NCBI GenBank assembly: GCA_963849305.1
Contig: CAWKGV010000004.1
Coordinates: 186,001-250,000, forward strand
Reading direction: 5' to 3'
DNA: 64,000 bases
DNA from: CAWKGV01 sp963849305
Lineage (GTDB): Bacteria; Pseudomonadota; Alphaproteobacteria; Acetobacterales; Acetobacteraceae
Of the stretch, positions 59,946-64,000 are shown in pieces (the first letter of the stretch is position 1; each line of letters begins with the position of its first letter). A model generated the notes under the pieces. The model was not told the origin of the DNA. It saw only the letters and a program-made list of their open reading frames with translations, and did no database searches. The position numbers were made by a program, and so were the translations under genes.

Positions 59946-61388
59946 TCAGCGCCGGAGGAGGTGGCGAATCGCGGTAAGCTGGGACCGGAGCCCGCCATGC
60001 AGACCCGATATGATCGCACCGAGGCGTTCGGCATCGCCGGCCTGCGCGGGGTCGAGATGCGGCCGGAACCGGCCTCGGCGCACCATGACGGTTTTGCAAA
60101 CGGTCATCTCCAGCAGCCCCTCCGAGCCGCGGGTGAGCCCGAATCCGCTCGCCCGCCGCCCACCGAACGGCAGGCGCGGATCGGCGGTCGGGACAATCAG
60201 GTCGTTGATCACGACGCTGCCCGCGTCAATGCGCTCGGCCAGCGCGCGAGCGGCGGCTTGTGGCCCAAAAATCGACGCCCCCAACGCATAGGGGCAGTTG
60301 GATGCGGCGGCCAGCGCGTCCTCCAAGCTACCGATCGGGACAAAGGACAGGACGGGCGCGAACACGTCCTCGCTCAGCAGCTTGAGGCCGGGACGTGCAT
60401 CGCTCACGACAATCGGCCGTGTCGCCGCGGTGCCAGGCCAGTCAGAGACGCGCGCGCCAGCCGTTTTGGCCTCGTTCAGCAGGCGGGCAAGCCGCTCAAG
60501 CTGCAATGGCGGCACCGCGACCGCTGCCGCGCCATCAAGCTGTTCGGACAACGCCCGTTCCAAAGCTGGGGCGTCGGCGTCGCTCACGAACACCCGCCGT
60601 GGTGCGATGCAGGTCGCGCCGGCATTGAGCCGCAGTCCGTATGCCAGAGCATCCGCGACCAGGCCCAGATCGGCGCCCGGCAGAACAAATACCGGGTCGT
60701 TGCCGGACAGTTCCATCGTGCAGGGTGTCAGGCGGTCGGCTGCTGCACGCAGCACGCGCCGGGCGGTCTCCGCCGATCCGGTCAGGACGATGCGATCGAA
60801 GCCGGCCCGGCTTGCCGCTGCTCCGATATCGGGGCTGTCGCCCAGCACGATCAGCACGTCTTCCGGCAACCCTGCCCGGGCAAGCAGCCCGGCCAGCGCC
60901 TGCATTGGGCTGGCGCAGCCCGGTGCAGGTTTCACGCAAACCGCGTTCCCCGCCACGATCGCCTGCATCGCCTGCACGCCAGGAAGGAATAGAGGGTAAT
61001 TCGACGGCGCCAGGACCAGGATTGCGCCGAACGGTTCTCGACGGATTTCGGCTTCGGCGCCCAAGAGCCAAAGCGGCCGGCCGCGCCGACCGAGGCGGCG
61101 AGAACGCAACAGCCGAACAGCATTGCGCTCCAGGAAGCGTGCCGCGTCGAGCAGCGGTAAGACCTCGGTGCTCAGGGTCTCGGCGAGCGGGCGGCGGTCG
61201 GACAATGTCCGCGCCAGCACCATCGGGTCGGTCGCTATGGCGAGCCGGGTGCGCTTGACGACTTGCAGGCGCGACGCGACCGGCCTCTCCGCCCAGCTTG
61301 CGCCAGCCGCACGGGCACGGCCAAGCGGCTGCGCGACTTCGGCCGCGAAGGATTCTTCTGGCTGAGTACCCCTGACAAAGTCGGACAT
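59946..61388 (-). CDS. Aldehyde dehydrogenase, possibly carotenoid-aldehyde type
   Basis: The 480-residue protein (start M-S-D-F-V-R-G) has N-Y-P-L in place of the usual N-F-P, the cofactor site V-L-T-G-S-A-E-T, catalytic Glu in M-E-L-S-G-N-D and catalytic Cys in N-A-G-A-T-C-I-A. It lies 81 bases from the divergent start of two phytoene-desaturase-like genes. In C30 carotenoid pathways such an aldehyde dehydrogenase turns diapolycopene aldehydes into acids. This use is inferred from neighbours; otherwise it would be a general aldehyde dehydrogenase. Confidence 0.8.
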   Translation of the reverse strand: MSDFVRGTQPEESFAAEVAQPLGRARAAGASWAERPVASRLQVVKRTRLAIATDPMVLARTLSDRRPLAETLSTEVLPLLDAARFLERNAVRLLRSRRLGRRGRPLWLLGAEAEIRREPFGAILVLAPSNYPLFLPGVQAMQAIVAGNAVCVKPAPGCASPMQALAGLLARAGLPEDVLIVLGDSPDIGAAASRAGFDRIVLTGSAETARRVLRAAADRLTPCTMELSGNDPVFVLPGADLGLVADALAYGLRLNAGATCIAPRRVFVSDADAPALERALSEQLDGAAAVAVPPLQLERLARLLNEAKTAGARVSDWPGTAATRPIVVSDARPGLKLLSEDVFAPVLSFVPIGSLEDALAAASNCPYALGASIFGPQAAARALAERIDAGSVVINDLIVPTADPRLPFGGRRASGFGLTRGSEGLLEMTVCKTVMVRRGRFRPHLDPAQAGDAERLGAIISGLHGGLRSQLTAIRHLLRR

Positions 61389-61469
61389 CCTCCCAAGTGT
61401 GCCCTCGCCAGACCGAAGGCGCGAGAGCAGGCCGGCGGCCTTGCGGCGCAACAGAGGGCAAGCATATCA

Positions 61470-63012
61470 ATGAGGGTCGCCATCATCGGCGCCGGCCCCG
61501 GCGGACTTGCAGCGGCGATGCTGCTGGCGCACGCTGGTGCCGAGGTATCGATTCATGAGCGGCTCGATCATGTCGGCGGCCGTTGCGCGACTATTGAGGC
61601 TCGGACGGGGGCGGGCGCATTCCGCTTCGACCGGGGGCCGACATTTTTCCTATATCCCCGAGTGCTCGCCGAAATCTTCAGGGCCTGCGGCCGCGATCTG
61701 TTCCGCGATGTCGAACTGACCCGCCTCGATCCGCTTTACCGGCTGGTGTTCGGAGAGGGCGGCACCATGGATGCCGCGGCGGAGCCCGGCCGGTTGGCGT
61801 CCGAGATCGCGCGGCTCGCGCCGGACGATGCGGTTGGCATACCCGCCTTCATGGCTGAGAACCGTGCCAAGTTCGCGGCCTTCCGCCCCGCCTTGGAAAC
61901 CGCTTTCGACAGCCGGCGCGCCTATCTGAAGCCGGAGGTAAGGCGGGCGCTGCCTCTGCTCTGGCCTCCCCGCTCGGTCGATGGCGATCTCGGGCGTCAC
62001 TTCAGAGACCCGCGCGTTCGTCTCGCCTTCTCTTTTCAAAGCAAATATCTTGGGATGTCGCCGTTCCGGTGCCCGAGCCTGTTCACGATCCTGGCGTTCA
62101 TGGAGCACGAGTTCGGTGTCTGGCACCCTCGGGGCGGCTGCGGCGAGCTCATGGCCGCGATGGCCCGCGCCGCGCGCGGGCTGGGTGTGCGCATCCACCT
62201 CGACGATCCGGTGCAGGAAATTCTGTTCGACGGCCGGCGTGCTGTGGGCCTGCGGACGCCGGCGGGGACGCGCGCCGCCGACGCCGTGGTGATCAACGCG
62301 GATTTCGCCCATGCAGTGAGCCGGCTCGTCCCTGACCGGCTGCGTCGTCGCTGGTCGGACCGGCGGATCGCGGCCAAGAAGTTTTCCTGCTCCACGTTCA
62401 TGATGTATCTCGGCCTCGAAGGCCGGCTCGACCAACTTGCCCATCACACGATCTATCTCGCGCGCGATTATCGGGCCAACGTCGCGGAAATCGAGGAGGC
62501 GCGTGCCCCGCCTGCCGATCCATCGTTTTATGTACAGAACGCCTGCCTCACGGACCCGGATCTCGCGCCGCCTGGGCACTCCACGCTTTATGTGCTGGTT
62601 CCCGTCGGGCACCGGCGCGACAACGGCATCGACTGGAAGGCCGAGCAGCCGCGCTATCGCCGGCTCGTGCTCGATCGGCTCGCCCGAGTTCGGCATCCAC
62701 GATATCGAGCGGCGCATTCGGTTCGAGGAGTTACTGACTCCGCAAGATTGGGAGCAGGATCTGGCGATTCACCGCGGCGCGACCTTCAATCTCGCGCACA
62801 CGATCGGCCAAATGCTGCATCGGCGGCCGCGCAACCGGTTCGAGGATCTCGATCGCGTTTATCTGGTTGGCGGCGGTACGCATCCGGGAAGCGGTTTGCC
62901 GGTGATTTTCGAGGGCGCGCGCATCACCGCGCGGCTGTTGGCCGAGGACTTGGGATTGCGCTTTGGCGACATGCCGGCCGAGCCAGCGCCGGCGCTGGTG
63001 GCGGCGCAATGA
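61470..63012 (+). pseudogene. Carotenoid desaturase-like FAD oxidoreductase with a one-base frameshift
   Basis: From ATG 61470 the frame reads M-R-V-A-I-I-G-A-G-P-G-G-L-A-A-A (FAD-binding G-x-G-x-x-G), F-D-R-G-P-T-F-F, Y-L-G-M-S-P-F, and G-G-C-G-E-L-M. At the run CCC (62683-62685) an extra C shifts the frame. In the correct frame it goes on E-F-G-I-H-D-I-E-R-R-I, T-F-N-L-A-H-T-I-G-Q and V-G-G-G-T-H-P-G-S-G-L-P, the CrtI/CrtN C-terminal FAD signature. Corrected length 513 residues (span 3n+1). Its stop overlaps the next start (ATGA). It would dehydrogenate or oxidise a C30/C40 polyene. Confidence 0.83.
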
Positions 63013-64000
63013 GCAGCCATTTGCCGAGCGCCGTGATCGGCGGCGGTCTGGGCGGACTCGCCGCGGCCTGCACGCTCGCCGCCCGGGGACATCGCGTGCT
63101 TCTCCTGGAAAAGAACGGCTGGCTTGGGGGTAAGGCAGCCGTGCTGGAGGAGCGCGGCTTCCGCTTCGACATGGGCCCGACTATCCTGACGCTTCCCGGC
63201 GTGCTCGCGCGCATCTTCGCCGAGGCGGGTCAGAAAATGGACGCGGTTTTGGACCTGCGCCGCATCGAGCCGCAATGGCGCTGCTTCTTCGATGACGGCT
63301 CGATCCTGGACCTGAGCGAGAATGTCGATACCACCGCCGGCGCCATCGACGCGATAAGCCCACGCGACGCGGCCGGCTTCCGCGATTTCATGCGACTGGC
63401 GGAGCGGTTGCACGGCATCTCCGATCGGTTCTTCTTCTGGCGATCGGTCGAAGACCTCCGCGATACAATGAGCCTGCGCAGGAATTTGGACCTGGCCACG
63501 CTCTCCGATGTGGTGAACTTGCGCATGGGCGCGACCGTGGCGGGCACCATCCGCCGCCGCATCGGCGACCAGCGTGTGGCGCAGATGCTCGATCACTTCG
63601 TTCAGTATGTCGGCTCGTCTCCGTACGGCTCGCCGGCGGTGCTCTGTGGCATCGCGCATATGCAGACGGAGGGCGGCGTATGGTATCCGATGGGCGGCAC
63701 GCGGGCCGTGCCGCTGGCGCTTGAGGGTCTGGCTCGTTCGCTCGGCGTCGAGCTGCGCACCGGCGTCGGCGCCAACCGGATCGTGGCGCACGCCGGCCGG
63801 GTCGCGGCGGTGACGACCGATGCCGGCGAGACCATCCCGGTCGCGGCCGTCGTGTCGAACATGGACAGCGTGCGCACCTATCGCGAGCTGATCGGAGGCG
63901 AGCCCGCCAGACGCTTCGGCCGTCGAAGGCGACGCCAGCCCGCCTGCTCGGGCGTGGTGCTGTATTTGGGTCTGGATCGCGCCTACGATCACCTGCTGCA
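63009..64000 (+). CDS. Carotenoid desaturase-like FAD oxidoreductase (3' end outside window)
   Basis: The second desaturase starts at an ATG overlapping the previous stop. It has V-I-G-G-G-L-G-G-L-A-A-A, L-L-E-K-N-G-W-L-G-G-K-A, and R-F-D-M-G-P-T-I-L-T-L-P. F-V-Q-Y-V-G-S-S-P-Y and W-Y-P-M-G-G-T follow, typical of CrtI-type phytoene/diapophytoene desaturases. The window ends inside the protein, at about residue 330. With the preceding homologue and the aldehyde dehydrogenase, a CrtN/CrtP-type pair for C30 carotenoids is the most likely interpretation; C40 CrtI plus a second desaturase is the alternative. Confidence 0.88.
   Translation, partial: MSSHLPSAVIGGGLGGLAAACTLAARGHRVLLLEKNGWLGGKAAVLEERGFRFDMGPTILTLPGVLARIFAEAGQKMDAVLDLRRIEPQWRCFFDDGSILDLSENVDTTAGAIDAISPRDAAGFRDFMRLAERLHGISDRFFFWRSVEDLRDTMSLRRNLDLATLSDVVNLRMGATVAGTIRRRIGDQRVAQMLDHFVQYVGSSPYGSPAVLCGIAHMQTEGGVWYPMGGTRAVPLALEGLARSLGVELRTGVGANRIVAHAGRVAAVTTDAGETIPVAAVVSNMDSVRTYRELIGGEPARRFGRRRRRQPACSGVVLYLGLDRAYDHLL

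Overview
The window is a GC-rich (roughly 70% by eye) chromosomal segment of an alphaproteobacterium. The order Rhodospirillales, perhaps Acetobacteraceae, is my inference from protein flavour, the sdhE-mfd/recG arrangement, the SURF1/cytochrome c oxidase subunit III neighbourhood and a carotenoid cluster of two desaturases plus an aldehyde dehydrogenase. No rRNA, tRNA, CRISPR array or complete insertion sequence was seen.

Layout. 1-7.5 kb: an M20 peptidase (cut by the window edge), a PhnW-type transaminase coupled to formate-tetrahydrofolate ligase, an OmpA-like protein, RecQ, and a two-gene small-heat-shock operon behind a CIRCE-like operator. 7.6-13.2 kb: a complete peptide ABC importer in the order binding protein, two ATPases, two permeases. 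13.2-16.6 kb: small secreted proteins and decayed genes (cupin, TauD-like dioxygenase, amidohydrolase, luciferase-like oxidoreductase). 16.6-22.5 kb: mfd and sdhE, divergent from recG. 22.8-28.1 kb: a lower-GC accessory island with a PLD-type restriction endonuclease, two DNA methyltransferases and a small ribbon-helix-helix-like protein, flanked by broken genes. 28.3-30.1 kb: a SoxYZ-like carrier and a metallo-hydrolase of the quinoprotein relay type. 30.1-31.9 kb: intact birA preceded by partial birA copies and a cyclase-type ATPase fragment. 31.9-36.4 kb: M32 carboxypeptidase (frameshifted), SURF1, CtaE and an MFS exporter. 36.5-38.7 kb: an iron module (cupredoxin, FTR1, outer-membrane-like protein) with a Fur-box-like palindrome. 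38.8-47.4 kb: hppD, a Uma2 protein, thpR, tesA divergent from a YbbA/YbbP-type ABC system, a BI-1 protein and a quinone oxidoreductase. 47.4-51.5 kb: fabH, plsX, rpmF, a YceD protein, a bc1 chaperone and bamE. 51.6-59.9 kb: a DUF1127 protein, an aldo/keto reductase, an SLC13 permease, def-fmt-truA, two tandem paralogous lipoproteins and an SDR. 59.9-64 kb: aldehyde dehydrogenase divergent from two carotenoid-type desaturases; the last runs off the window.

The strongest accessory system is the restriction-modification island: regulator-like gene, methyltransferase 2 and methyltransferase 1 overlap one another by a few bases on the minus strand and converge on the nuclease gene. Single-base or very small frame breaks recur (methyltransferase 2, M32 peptidase, MFS, FTR1, carotenoid desaturase). 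They mean either real decay or uncorrected assembly indels, and this matters for judging whether those systems work.
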